From: Riptortus pedestris
Taxonomy: Eukaryota > Arthropoda > Insecta > Hemiptera > Alydidae
Reading direction: 5' to 3'
Assembly: GCA_019009955.1 (NCBI GenBank)
Contig: CM032232.1
Coordinates: forward strand, 137,501,001 to 137,565,000
Length of the DNA: 64,000 nt
Shown: positions 50,765 through 61,379 of the stretch, piece by piece
Layout: each line of letters opens with the position of its first letter
How positions within the stretch are numbered: the first letter of the stretch is position 1
Translations under genes and position numbers: made by a program
Notes under the pieces: generated by a model
Databases searched by the model: none
What the model was told of the DNA's origin: nothing
What the model saw: the letters and a program-made list of their open reading frames with translations, nothing else

Positions 50765-50888
50765 GAACGGACCTCATTTTCGTCATCTCTCCTGGGTAGG
50801 ATCGATGGACATTTGAAGAAAATTTTCGAAAGTCGCGTCATGAGTACGACCTCAATAGCTGATATCCCTTAAGAGAAATCTACTAAAA
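50065..50888 (+). mobile_element. HINE-like copy, complete
   Basis: AAAAGTCCGTCACGCAGGGG to GAGAAATCTACTAAAA. (TA)n is at 50729-50758. It carries the CCCAACTGAAACGGCTTC block. Confidence 0.9.
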
Positions 50889-50959
50889 CGGCTCACAATA
50901 AAACTGATTGATATTGATGCTCTACAATTGTTGTTTTATTCATTGTTTTCGTAAGTCAA

Positions 50960-51078
50960 ATATTACGAGAGTAAGTCGCACTTGGTTTTATTTTCAATTT
51001 GAATGGCCCAAGTGATGAGATATTAGAGTGTTATACCAGCAGGCGGGAAATCTGCTTAGTTTACGCAGCCCTTGCGTG
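50960..51078 (-). mobile_element. HINE-like 5' end fragment just upstream of the CUB/EGF exon
   Basis: CCAGCAGGCGGGAAATCTGC then TTAGTTTACGCAGCCCTTGC. It is only 175 bp from the acceptor of the first coding exon. Confidence 0.6.
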
Positions 51079-51238
51079 AATGATATATAACAGGTTTCGT
51101 TTTGCATAACGTTTCCTGATATCTGAAGGATTTGAACTATTGAGTCCACACTTTTTACGTTGGAAAATATGTTATATCTGGTCAAATGTTATCTATTATG
51201 TTACGGTTGATAATAATAATGTATTTACGTATGTTGTG

Positions 51239-51252
51239 CGTGTGTGTTTCAG
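51239..51252 (+). promoter_or_regulatory. Predicted 3' splice acceptor before the first coding exon
   Basis: A TG/T-rich tract ends in TTTCAG directly before ATGACGTG. It implies an untranslated first exon upstream, which I cannot identify in the window. Confidence 0.5.
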
Positions 51253-51260
51253 ATGACGTG

Positions 51261-51388
51261 ATGCTGTTACTGGCTGCTCTGGCTGCCCTAGTGGGGGCCT
51301 CTCCCCCCCAATGTGGGGGCATTCTCAAAGACCCCACCGGCATACTACAGACACCCAACTTCCCAAAGCCCTTTCAAGTACCAATCAA
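51261..51388 (+). CDS. CUB/EGF-like secreted or membrane protein, first coding exon
   Basis: Residues 1-42 plus two bases of codon 43. The start is the ATG at 51261, because it opens a typical signal peptide (MLLLAALAALVGA, cleavage near residue 13-15) just before the mature part. The exon is preceded by TGTGTGTTTCAG ending at 51252, so it probably follows a 5'UTR exon and really begins at 51253. Cys18-Gly-Gly and the PNFP motif (residues 32-35) are the first strands of a CUB domain, a beta-sandwich of extracellular binding proteins. The donor GTAAGT is at 51389 in phase 2, and AA|A with the exon at 63161 gives Lys43 followed by Cys-Arg-Trp, as CUB domains require. GC is far above the surroundings. 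The ligand and exact orthologue are not recognised. An upstream in-frame ATG at 51186 lies before the splice acceptor and is unlikely to be used. Confidence 0.8.
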
Positions 51389-52443
51389 GTAAGTATTTGC
51401 TAATTATTAAGTAAGTATTTGCTAATTATATACTAATTATGAAGTAAGTATTTCCTAATTATGGAGTAAGTATTTGATAATTATAAAGTAAGTATTTGCT
51501 AAAAATGAAGTCAGTATTTGCTAATTGTGAAGTAAGTATTTGCTAATTATGAAGTAAGTATTTATTAATTTTGAAGTAAGTATTTACTAATTTTGAAGTA
51601 TGTATTTACTAATTTTGAAGTATTTACTAATTTTGAAGTAAGTATTTACTGAGTATATGCTAATAATGAAGTAAGTATTTACTAAGTATATGCTAATTAT
51701 GAAGTAAGTATTTATTAAGTATATGCTAATTATGAAGTAAGTATTTACTAAGTATATGCTAATTATGAAGTAGTTATTTACTAAGTATATGCTAATTATG
51801 AAGTAATTATTTCCTAATTATGGAGTAAGTATTTGCTAATTATGAAATAAGTATTTCCTAATTATGGAGTAAGTATTTGCTAATTATGAAGTAAGTATTT
51901 ACTAAGTATTTGCTAAAAATGAAGTAAGTATTTACTGAGTATATGCTAATAATGAAGTAAGTATTTACTAAGTATATGCTAATTATGAAGTAAGTATTTA
52001 CTAAGTATATGCTAATTATGAAGTAAGTATTTACTAAGTATATGCTAATTATGAAGTAAGTATTTACTAAGTATATGCTAATTATGAAATATGTATTTCC
52101 TAATTATGGAGTAAGTATTTGCTAATTATGAAGTAAGTATTTGCTAAAAATGAAGTCAGTATTTGCTAATTGTGAAGTAAGTATTTGCTAATTATGAAGT
52201 AAGTATTTACTAATTTTGAAGTATGTATTTACTAATTTTGAAGTATTTACTAATTTTGAAGTAAGTATTTACTGAGTATATGCTAATAATGAAGTAAGTA
52301 TTTACTAAGTATATGCTAATTATGAAGTAAGTATTTACTAAGTATATGCTAATTATGAAGTAAGTATTTACTAAGTATATGCTAATTATGAAGTAAGTAT
52401 TTACTAAGTATTTGCTACAAATGAAGTAAGTATTTGCTAATTA
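51389..52443 (+). repeat. Minisatellite built from the 5' splice site (11/22/33-bp units)
   Basis: The array begins at the first intronic base. The unit GTAAGTATTTGCTAATTATG plus AA (22 bp) alternates with a 33-bp form that adds CTAAGTATATG, so the base period is 11 bp. About thirty exact GTAAGT copies occur, each a potential donor. The array resumes at 53481 after a transposon insertion. Confidence 0.9.
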
Positions 52444-53477
52444 CACAGGTCTGCGACATAAAAAATGTTTAAAATTTAATAACTGATTTTTATGGTGTTT
52501 TCAACGCTGATTTCAGAAAACAATATTCAAAAAGTTCGTACAGTAATTTCACAAATTGCTTGTATAGTTTAAGTTTTTTTTTTTCGATATTTTCATATAA
52601 TGCATTTTCAGTTGAATAGCAATTTTTATACTACATGAGTTATACGTAAAATAAATGGTAATTAGGAGGAACCATGAGACAGAAAGCTTGGGGAAAGCTT
52701 GACTGTCAGCCCTTGAGAAAAACCTGACAGGTTATGGTTAAAAATGTTGAGAGGGAAAGCCTTGTGGATCCCAAAAAGATCTTACATCCACCAGTTCAAA
52801 TTAAGTTGGGCCTGATGAAACAGTTTATCAAGGCATTGCCAAAAGAAGGAGAGTGTTTCAGATATCTTTGTGGAGAGTTTCCTGGTTTATCCGAGGCAAA
52901 GCTGAAGGAAGGAATCTTTGTCGAACCAGACATTAGAAAACTAATGAGAGACCCCAACTTTGAGGACAAAATGGAAACAAAAGAAAAAACAGCGTGGACA
53001 TCTTTTAAATTGGTTGTTACCGGTTTCCTAGGAAACAAAAAAAGTTCCTAACTATAAGACAATCGTCGCAGACATGCTCGACCACTTTAAGAAATTTAGT
53101 TGTAAATGAGCATTAATGTTCATTTTCTCCACTCTCATCTTGACTATTTCCCTGCAAAACTTAGTGATGTAAGTGAAAAGCAAGGTGAAAGATTCCACCA
53201 AGACATAAAGGAAATAGAAAGAAGATACTAAGGAAGATGGAACGTCAACATGTAGAACCTGATTTATAAGTTAAATAAAATGTTATTAATTTGGAAAAAA
53301 TGTGAAAAATGGCTTAAATTTTGTTATTATACACAAAAATATTCCCTTTTTTGTAAGAGAACCTGACGTGATAGAAGAAAACGGGTTGCATTTTTGAAAT
53401 CAGCGCTGAAAAGTACATAAAAATCAGTTATCGAATTTCAAACAATTTATTTTGAAATTTTGTTTTGCAGACCTGTG
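52444..53477 (+). mobile_element. DNA transposon with CAC termini and TTA target duplication (CMC/Chapaev-like candidate)
   Basis: The ends are CACAGGTCTGC and its inverse. The inverted similarity continues about 80 bp inward, with shared blocks AACTGATTTTTATG and CGCTGATTTCA. TTA lies on both sides (52441-52443 and 53478-53480), and removing the element plus one TTA restores a perfect minisatellite unit. CAC termini with a 3-bp duplication are known for CMC-type (Chapaev3, EnSpm) elements. The superfamily is an inference from these ends. Confidence 0.7.
52734..53260 (+). pseudogene. Decayed element-encoded protein fragment
   Basis: An open stretch from 52734 to 53051 contains LGLMKQFIKALPKEGECF and FPGLSEAKLKEGIFVEPDIR, then FLGN. 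After a frameshift it continues as HFLHSHLDYFPAKLSDVSE and EKQGERFHQDIKEIERRY, then a stop. The same architecture is seen in the fragment at 18520-19160, so this is an element gene and not a host gene. The D/H-rich second part looks like a catalytic or DNA-processing domain tail, but I cannot name the family with certainty. Frame breaks show it is inactive. Confidence 0.65.
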
Positions 53478-53480
53478 TTA

Positions 53481-53645
53481 TGGAGTATGTATTTGCTAAT
53501 TATGAAGTAAGTATTTACTAAGTATTTGCTAAAAATGAAGTAGTATTTGCTAAATATGAAGTAAGTATTTGCTAATTATGAAGTAAGTATTTGCTAATTA
53601 TGAAGTAAGTATTTGCTAATTATGAAGTAAGTATTTACTAAGTAA
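53481..53645 (+). repeat. Continuation of the splice-donor minisatellite
   Basis: It has the same 22-bp units (GTAAGTATTTGCTAATTATG) as at 51389-52443. The two parts are separated only by the transposon inserted at TTA. Confidence 0.9.
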
Positions 53646-53775
53646 ATCAAATAAAGGCTTGGAACCGTCTGAATATGATACTGTTGTCATACCTATCTTT
53701 GAAGACCATCGTCACTGGCTGACTTCATTGACCTGTGAAGACGGTCCTCATTGATAGTTATGACAGCATTTACTA
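53646..53775 (+). mobile_element. Penelope-like terminal repeat pair (inverted)
   Basis: The start AATCAAATAAAGG...TTGGAACC and the core CGTCACTGGCTGA match the terminal repeats at 61388 and 63674. Two arms of about 40 bp face each other here (53680-53720 and 53733-53771), so the locus can fold into a hairpin. No coding part remains. Confidence 0.5.
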
Positions 53776-53864
53776 AGTGCTTTACTAATGTGATAACATT
53801 TGCTAATTATGTACATACTATAGTACAGATCGGAACCCCTCAAATGACGAAAATACTCCCTCCT

Positions 53865-54108
53865 TTTAGCAGATTTTCCTTAAGGGAAATCAGCGATAGA
53901 TTGAGGTAGCACTCATGGGTGAAATGTCGAAAATATTTACTCAAATACCCGACGGAACTACACAGAAAATAACGGATATAAGGCTCCTTCTACATCTATG
54001 CCGTTTAACGCTTAATTTCTCACAATTTTCATTTAATCATCCCGAAACTCAATATTTAAGCATTTTATGTAAAACTAAAGATCAAATTCGTAAACGGCTG
54101 AAATTTAA
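53865..54108 (-). mobile_element. HINE-like copy, 3' part
   Basis: TTTTAGCAGATTTTCCTTAA with GAAATCAGCGATAGATTGAG. The middle is short and there is no (TA)n. Confidence 0.6.
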
Positions 54109-54800
54109 AAACATCCGTCACGCAGGGGCTGCGTAAACTAAGCAGATTTCCCTCGTGAAGTTTTACAATAGAGAAATCTGCATACTAGTAACACAATACC
54201 ACCGTGATTAAATACAAACGGTAATGAGAAATCTTTCAGTTAATTAAAATAAATTCCCAACTGAAACGGCTTCTGAATTGTAAGAATAATTTATATTTTA
54301 ATAACTCAAATTTTAGTAGCCCAAGAACTAAAGAAGGGGGGGGCGGATGAACAGAACGTATTTGCATAAATCTCACAAAGTAACGAAGGTAAGGTAAGGT
54401 TAGAAACGACAGGTAAGGTTAGAAGAAGCTTCCACCAGGGCCGAACAGTTACGGAAACGGCTCAATTAATCCGAACAATACCCGACCACATGTTTTACAG
54501 ACTCCATAAAAATGTAAATTTCTCGGTTAATATTCAAGATAGAGAATAAATGTATATAACAATATTTATAGTAAATTTAATTTGTAATAAGATTGTTTCT
54601 ATAGAATTATCGATCCGATGCATAATAACGGAGATATTTAATTCGATTTTTCGAAAATCCCCCCTCTTAACCCCCCCTCCCTCTGGTCAGATTTCAGCCA
54701 TTAACGAACTTGATCTGTCTTTTTACATAAAACGGTTAAATATCGAGTTTCGTAACGCTCAAACAAAAATTGCTCGAAACTCGCGTCATAAGTACGACCC
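54109..54800 (+). mobile_element. HINE-like copy without (TA)n or hairpin end
   Basis: CCGTCACGCAGGGGCTGCGT starts it. It ends in AAAATTGCTCGAAACTCGCG + TCATAAGTACGACC, a deletion spanning the microsatellite. Confidence 0.75.
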
Positions 54801-55479
54801 CAAATGGACGTATGACAAAAAAAAAACATTATTCTTTTATGTATTTGAGTAGCGTTTTCCACATCTTTGCGGTTTTTAAATTATTCATTAGAAGGAAAGG
54901 TGTTTATTATTAAAAAATCCTTTGTGATATAATATGCTTTTGGTTAATCTATTTAACAAATTAAAATCCAGTTTTTCTTAAAGAAAGAATAATTAATACA
55001 TCAGTTATCCTTCTTTTAAAAAATATATACCCACCTTTATCCTCTTGTGTCAGTATTTTTTTTTAAATAGAGTTGCTGACTTAACTCAACCTTGTCCTTT
55101 TCCTTCCCATCTTTTCCTTATTGCTTTCGTAGTATTTAATTCTCTAAAAGAAAATTTTTTATTATTTATAATAAGCTTGTATATCTTTAAGAAGCTTTAT
55201 TTATTTTTTCCTAAAAAACTTATAAAAGCTCATTATACGTTTCTTTAACTTTATTTTTTTTGCCTGTTTGTAACCGCTTTGTACTCTTACGATGTGTTTT
55301 AAAGATTTGTCAAATGTTCATCAATCCTACCTAGAATATCAGAGAAATGATCCACATTCAAATTTACTCTCAGATATATTCACATTGGGGGGAGGGGTTA
55401 GGGTACAAAAATTCGAAATATCTTCAAATCATGATTTGAATCGTAAAAAGTCTTATGCCTGAAATATTGTTACTTTTAT
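54801..55479. other. Unassigned stretch with HINE-like scraps
   Basis: CAAATGTTCATCAATCCTAC at 55311 is HINE-like. The rest is AT-rich and unrecognised. Confidence 0.3.
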
Positions 55480-55990
55480 TACAGAAATAATAAGCGTTGA
55501 TTATTAGGGTTCTCTTGGAGTGCAAAATTAAACACACTAACTTTAACGTTTTTCTCAAAGCACATTTTATCTGATGATGGACTACACACTTTTACAAATT
55601 TGGTAAATTATTCTTCACTACTAATCACAATGGACAACTTCACTTCTTATCACACAGTAAAATAACTCTCGATCACGGAAGCTCTGATCTCCACAGAACC
55701 TGACACTGCAGTGCTCTTCAGAAAACACGGCACTGCACTGATCTTCAGAAAACACGGCACTGCACTGATCTTCGCTAAAAACGGCACTGAACTGATCTTC
55801 AGAAATCATGGCACTGCACTGATCATCACTCAACACGACCCTGCACTGATCCTCAGAAAACACGGTACTGCAACTGTTCATCACTAAACTTGGCACTGAA
55901 CTGATCTTCACTAAACACGGCACTGGACTGATCTTCATTAAACACGGCACTGAACTGATCTTCACAAAACACGGCACTGTACTGTTCTCT
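55480..55990 (-). repeat. 27-bp minisatellite family, copy 4
   Basis: GCGTTGATTATTAGGGTTCT then about ten units like CTTCAGAAAACACGGCACTG + CACTGAT (27 bp). Open frames here are repeat artefacts. Confidence 0.85.
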
Positions 55991-56023
55991 CTGAGGATGA
56001 AGAGATAATATTCACTGTGAATG

Positions 56024-56495
56024 TAGCTTTTTAGGAGATTTCCTTTAGGAAAAGTAAGCTATTGAGATTGTCTCATGGCGCGATTTTAAAACATTTCTTT
56101 ATTTGTCCATCTATCCTTCCTTGGAGATGACGACATGAGATTCTTATTAAAGAAACAGTTCGTCAACGGGTGAAATCGGCCCGGAGCTGGGATGGTTTGG
56201 AGAAGAGGGAAATCAAAAATTCAATATCTTTCCTTTCCGGATCGAAAAATTTTATAAACCAATATTGTTGCAAATATAATTTTTTATAAATTTTGTTTCG
56301 TACACGATTTGTCAATTTGAAATACTAAACAAGACATTTGCATTTTTAATTTTTAGCCTTCAACCAACCCCTACGTTATAATCGTCTGGTTTTTACCTAA
56401 CTGAGCCACTAAAAATCCTATTTTTCGAGAAGAATTCCGATTTCAGTTTACATTCCAGTCGTTCCTCCTTGTGGACAATCTTCTTATTTACGCAG
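56024..56495 (-). mobile_element. HINE-like copy, strongly diverged
   Basis: TTTTTAGGAGATTTCCTTTA and GCTATTGAGATTGTCTCATG, with a weak 5' end (TTACGCAGGCCC). It is one of the oldest copies in the window. Confidence 0.5.
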
Positions 56496-56937
56496 GCCCA
56501 AACATTTATTTGATCGTTACCGCTCTCGATATTTATCAGTTTCTTGTAAAAATGAATATCAAACCTTGATTAGTGTTGTTGAGTGAAGTAGCAAAATAAA
56601 AAATTGAGTATATTTCCGTTATTATCCTCGGCCTCTAAATAATTTTTTTGAATAGACTTAATAATCAAAACATTATTCACTATTTAATTTAGTCAAACTT
56701 CAGTTCCACTTAATTCAACTGTATCAATAAACATTTCATACCCAGATCAAAGGTAAAGTCGCTTTAATTTAGGTAATGTTATTTCAACTTTTTTTCATGG
56801 TTTCGGAGTGATGGCCTTTAGCCTCTCAGTATGTAAATTTGATTTATTTCCGATCCTTTTATAGTATTGTTATTTCATATTTTGACCTTCTGCTTTTAAC
56901 ATTTGACATTTATTTTAGCAGATAATTAATTTTTTTT
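56496..56937. other. Unassigned with HINE-like middle sequence
   Basis: TTTGATCGTTACCGCTCTCG near 56508. Nothing else is recognised. Confidence 0.3.
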
Positions 56938-57544
56938 CTTTTTAGCAGATTTCCCTTAAGGGAAATCAGCTATTGAGGTTGTACTCATGACGGAATTTTC
57001 GAAATTTTTCTTCAAATGTCCATCGATCCTACCTAGTAGATGACGAAAATGAGGTCCGTTCAAAACTGTATATATATATTTGTCTGTTACCACTCTAGCG
57101 GTCACAATTTTTGTTTGATCGTTACCAAACTCGATATTTAGTCGTTTTATGTAAAAAGAAAGATCAAGTTCGTTAACGGCTGAAATCGGACAAGTGGGAG
57201 GGGGAGTTTAGAGGGGAGGATTTTCGAAAATTCGAAATATCTCCGTTACTGTACGTCGTATCGAAAAATTGTACAGAATCAATCTTATTACAAATTAAAT
57301 TTACTATAAATATTGTTTACATGTATTCTCTATCTTGAATATTAACCGAGATATCTGCATTTTTATGTTTTCAGCTTCTGAGATGAGATCGGCTAACTTC
57401 GGGTCTAGTCGTGAGTTTCCGTCAAGAGCTAGTTCGGGCCGTTCCCGTAACTGTTTGACTCTCTATTCTGAAATTTCTCTATTGTAAAACTACACGTGGG
57501 AAATCTGCTTAGTTTACGCAGCCCCTGCCTGACGGACTTTTTTT
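56938..57544 (-). mobile_element. HINE-like copy, complete, minimal (TA)n
   Basis: TTTTTAGCAGATTTCCCTTA to CCTGCCTGACGGACTTTTT. Only about 12 bp of TA is present at 57068. Close relative of 59960-60536 (shared GAGATGAGATCGGCTAACTT). Confidence 0.9.
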
Positions 57545-58226
57545 ATATCGTACATCTTTAGATGTTTTGGTATTTGACAGAGTTGTCTCGAAACTCTTAA
57601 TAAATTAATTACAGAATATTTGTTATTGATAAGGCAATATGATAAAGGGACAGGTGGTACGTTTGTTATCCATTTGATTATGTTATTGTTCAACTTCCAT
57701 TGATCTCCTGAAGTAAAGGTCCGCTGATATTTCCGGGTCATTTCCAGCTTCTAGTTCAACTTCAGCACGAAGAGCCAGATAATCAGCAATAGTTTGTTGA
57801 GGTTCGCCTTGCTAATATTCGGCCAGGCTTTGTTGGCCGGATTGTTGAATTAACTTTCTCCCTTAACTAGTTAGCACAACTTGTTCGGAATCTGATGAGG
57901 CACGTTAATGGGCTCGGACAGAGAAATTTCCCCTTTGCCTACTTCACTAGCGTTGTTTAATGAACGCAAGTATAAATGGACCTCATGTTGTATCAGTTAT
58001 AGTTCATTTCGCGTAACGAAGTTGTGATTTAATAACATGCTAAATTCTCTCTTTAGTCTCTGTGGATCTATTGAGTCCCGATCTGGACCATAATTCTTGG
58101 GCGAATAACTACTATCGTCGGGCCCAGTATTTGTTCAACCACCGAACAGAAGTGCATTGTACGAGATCCGTATTACAATGTTCGGTAAAAAAGAGGTTCA
58201 ATTCATATCACAAATAAAATGCGAAG
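57545..58226 (-). other. Possible retroelement gag remnant, otherwise unassigned
   Basis: On the minus strand around 57690-57830 a broken frame reads QTIADYLALRAEVELEAG after a stop, reminiscent of LTR-retroelement gag (Q..AEYL type). This is weak and uncorroborated by protease or reverse transcriptase. Confidence 0.25.
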
Positions 58227-58620
58227 TTGGAGAGAGAGAAAAAACGTCCAATTCTTCACAATTTGTTTATTTCTATTGGGCGCATGCAAGTAGGTCAGTA
58301 ATATATTCCTATACCACAATAGATTTCTCACTTTCTGTATTTCATTTTAAGATATGACTTAAGTGCATTTATTCTGTTCATTGTTAGGCATTTATTTTGT
58401 ATTTTATTTATTGATGTAAACATGTTTTATGACCCTGTTGCAATGTATAGAGTTTTTATTAATGCTATTGTTTTTCATGTGTAGCTCTGAAGATGGAGAC
58501 ATTATTCTTTGAAAGCGCTTAGCGCTGAAATAAACAAATTGTGAAGAATTGGACGTTTTTTCTCTCTCTCCAAGTAAACATTCTTCACTTCCAACAAACA
58601 CTGCCGTGGAAAAATGCGAA
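58227..58620. mobile_element. Foldback relative of 26060-26344
   Basis: Outer arms TTGGAGAGAGAGAAAAAACG (58227) and its inverse (ending 58574) flank a 200-bp unique centre. GTAAACATTCTTCACTTCCA + ACAAACACTGCCGTGG follows, matching the left flank of the 26-kb copy in reverse. Confidence 0.65.
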
Positions 58621-58774
58621 GTAATTATTTACTTAAAAGTTGCTGAATCCAGGATAATAAAAGCAAATATTTTCAGGACATATGTCAGCTAAGCACAATG
58701 ATGCGAGCAATCGAAGCAGCTGGGTGAAGCTGTGGTGAGTCGTAGGGATTGTAGAAGTGGTCTATTTTCGAGCT

Positions 58775-59710
58775 GGTACTGGGAGTGTCTTTTGTTCTGC
58801 AGCTAGGAGTGGAAATCTTGGGTACTGTAGGAAAATGTATCTTGGGTGTTGCAGCTGTGGCTTATTTTGGGTACTGGTTACGTGAGTGTCTTTTGTACTG
58901 CAGCTAGGAGTGGGAATCTTGGGTACTGTAGGAAAATGTATCTTAGGTGTTGCATCTGTGGCTTATTTTGGGTACTGGTTACGTGAGTGTCATTTGTACT
59001 GCAGCTACGGGTGGGAATCTTGGGTACTGTTGGAAAACGTATCTTAGGTGTTGCAGCTGTGGCTTATTTTGGGTACTGGTTACGTGAGTGTCTTTTGTAC
59101 TGCAGCTAGGAGTGGAAATCTTGGGTACTGTAGGAAAATGTATCTTAGGTGTTGCATCTGTGGCTTATTTTGGGTACTGGTTACGTGAGTGTCATTTGTA
59201 CTGCAGCTACGGGTGGGAATCTTGGGTACTGTAGGAAAATGTATCTTAGGTGTTGCATCTGTGGCTTATTTTGGGTACTGGTTACGTGAGTGTCATTTGT
59301 ACTGCAGCTACGGGTGGGAATCTTGGGTACTGTAGGAAAATGTATCTTAGGTGTTGCATCTGTGGCTTATTTTGGGTACTGGTTACGTGAGTGTCATTTG
59401 TACTGCAGCTACGGGTGGGAATCTTGGGTACTGTTGGAAAACGTATCTTAGGTGTTGCAGCTGTGGCTTATTTTGGGTACTGGTTACGTGAGTGTCTTTT
59501 GTACTGCAGCTACGGGTGGGAATCTTGGGTACTGTAGGAAAATGTATCTTAGGTGTTGCAGCTGTGGCTTATTTTGGGTACTGGTTACGTGAGTGTCTTT
59601 TGTACTGCAGCTACGGGTGGGAATCTTGGGTACTGTAGGAAAATGTATCTTAGGTGTTGCAGCTGTGGCTTATTTTGGGTACTGGTTACGTGAGTGTCTT
59701 TTGTACCATT
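58775..59710 (+). repeat. 101-bp tandem array
   Basis: Nine units of about 101 bp (GTACTGCAGCTACGGGTGGG ... TGGTTACGTGAGTGTCTTTT), almost identical, with degenerate units on to 59955. The frame shifts every unit, so the hydrophobic open stretches are not protein evidence. Confidence 0.95.
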
Positions 59711-59959
59711 GCGTATCTTGGGTACTCCAGTTGTGTCACTCAAGGTTACTGAAGCTGTGGTGGGTCATAAGGACTTTAGGTGTCCTTTATTTTCGGTACT
59801 GGTACTATGAGTGTATTTTGTACTGCAGCTTTGGGTATCTTGGGTACTTTAGCTGTGGTTTATTTTGGGTATTGGCACTATGAATGTCTTGTGTTCTATT
59901 GTTGTGAGTATCCTGGATTCTGGAGGAGAGTCAATCGTGGGTACTGCAGCTTTGGTGTA

Positions 59960-60536
59960 CTTTTAGCAGATTTCCCTTAAGGGAAATCAGCTCTTGAGGT
60001 TGCACTCATGACGGATTTTCGACATTTTCGACCATCGATCCTACCTAGTAGATGACGAAATGAGGTCCGTTCAAAATATCCGCTCTAGCGGTCGCAATTT
60101 TTTGTTTAATCTTTGCCAAAATCGATATTTAATCATTTTATGTATAAAGAAAGATCAAGTTTGTTAATGGCAGAAATCGAACCATTGGGAGGGAGGTTTA
60201 GAGGGGAGGATTTCGAAATTTCGAAATATCTCCGTTACTATACGTCGGATCGAAAACATATACAGAATTAATTCTTATTGCAAATTAAATTTACTATAAA
60301 TAATGTTATATACATTTATTCTGTATCTTGAATATTAACCGAGATATTTGCATTTTTTTGTTTTCAGCTTCTGAGATGAGATCGGCTAACTTCGGGTCTA
60401 GTCGTGAGTTTCCGTCAAGAGCTATTTCGGACCCTTCCCGTAACTGTTTGACTCTGTATTATGAAATTTCTCTACTGTATAACTTCACGTGGGAAGTCTG
60501 CTTAGTTTACGCAGCCCCTGCGTGGCGGACTTTTTA
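59960..60536 (-). mobile_element. HINE-like copy, complete, without (TA)n
   Basis: TTTTAGCAGATTTCCCTTAA to CCTGCGTGGCGGACTTTTT. The microsatellite site is reduced to AAAATATCCGCTC. Confidence 0.9.
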
Positions 60537-61035
60537 TACTGTTTCTGTGTGTGTATTTTGCACTACTGCTGTGTTTGCCTTGAGTATTGAAAAGTCTGCA
60601 TATTTGTTGCACGAAAAATATTTAATAAATTACAATTAACAAAAACTCACGTGATTTTATGTGTATTTACTAATTGTAATTTATTAAATATTTTTCTATT
60701 TCGAATGTACTCTTACATAAATTTTGTTAACCCCTTAGCAGGTGCCGACAGAAATCTTAATGACTCAAAACGTGCAAAGGCAGTTGCTGATAGCGGACAA
60801 CCAGTAAATGTTGTTTGTTACATGAGCATGAATGGGTGATGACCCGAGATGTTAATGGCTTATTGATCCATAACTATTGAACCACTTCATCAGCTGTGTA
60901 AATAAATAGGCCCTTGGCACTGAGGGCCCTCGTCTCGCCCCTATTAGGGCCGGTCTCAGGTGACAAACATTCACCCTATTATATAATGGCGCGCTATTAG
61001 TTCGATTTCACCCGCCTAAATTCCTCATGTAACCA
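60537..61035. other. Unassigned, includes a 22-bp inverted repeat
   Basis: AATATTTAATAAATTACAAT + TA (60617) is inverted at 60672-60693. A GC-rich AGGGCCCTCGTCTCGCCCCT patch lies near 60930. No gene is recognised. Confidence 0.4.
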
Positions 61036-61330
61036 AGAAAGGCCCTCTAGCAGGGGCTGCTTAAACTAAGCAGATTTCCCAAGATCTAGTATAACACCCT
61101 TTTTATCTCGTCTCACCACATTCACTTAATTTCTACGTGAAAACCTGATGAGTATAAGGGTGGGGATGGGAGCTACTTAATGCAGTAAACGAGAAAAATC
61201 TAATAACTCGCTTAGTCTTTGAGCATTGAAAAATGCATAGAACATCAATTGTAGGTTATCAATAGTTTAACAAGATTGAATCTCTAACATTTTACGAAAG
61301 GACTCATTATAACGGTGATATTTTAAATTT
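61036..61330 (+). mobile_element. HINE-like copy, partial, long subfamily
   Basis: CTAGCAGGGGCTGCTTAAAC + TAAGCAGATTTCCC, then ATCTCGTCTCACCACATTCA and TCATTATAACGGTGATATTT. The 3' half is missing. Confidence 0.6.
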
Positions 61331-61379
61331 TCGAATCCTCTTCCTGTCTGAACACCCTTACAATTAAAAAATGATTTGG

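Noticed and set aside
50526..50816. Recurrent frame with SGQISAINELDLSFYIKRLN, also seen at 2106, 40923, 48938 and 54550
   Set aside because: It recurs because the HINE-like middle block is conserved as DNA. It lacks a stable start, breaks at different places, and runs into (TA)n.
59593..59980. Hydrophobic, membrane-segment-like open frames
   Set aside because: They lie in the 101-bp array and change frame at each unit.
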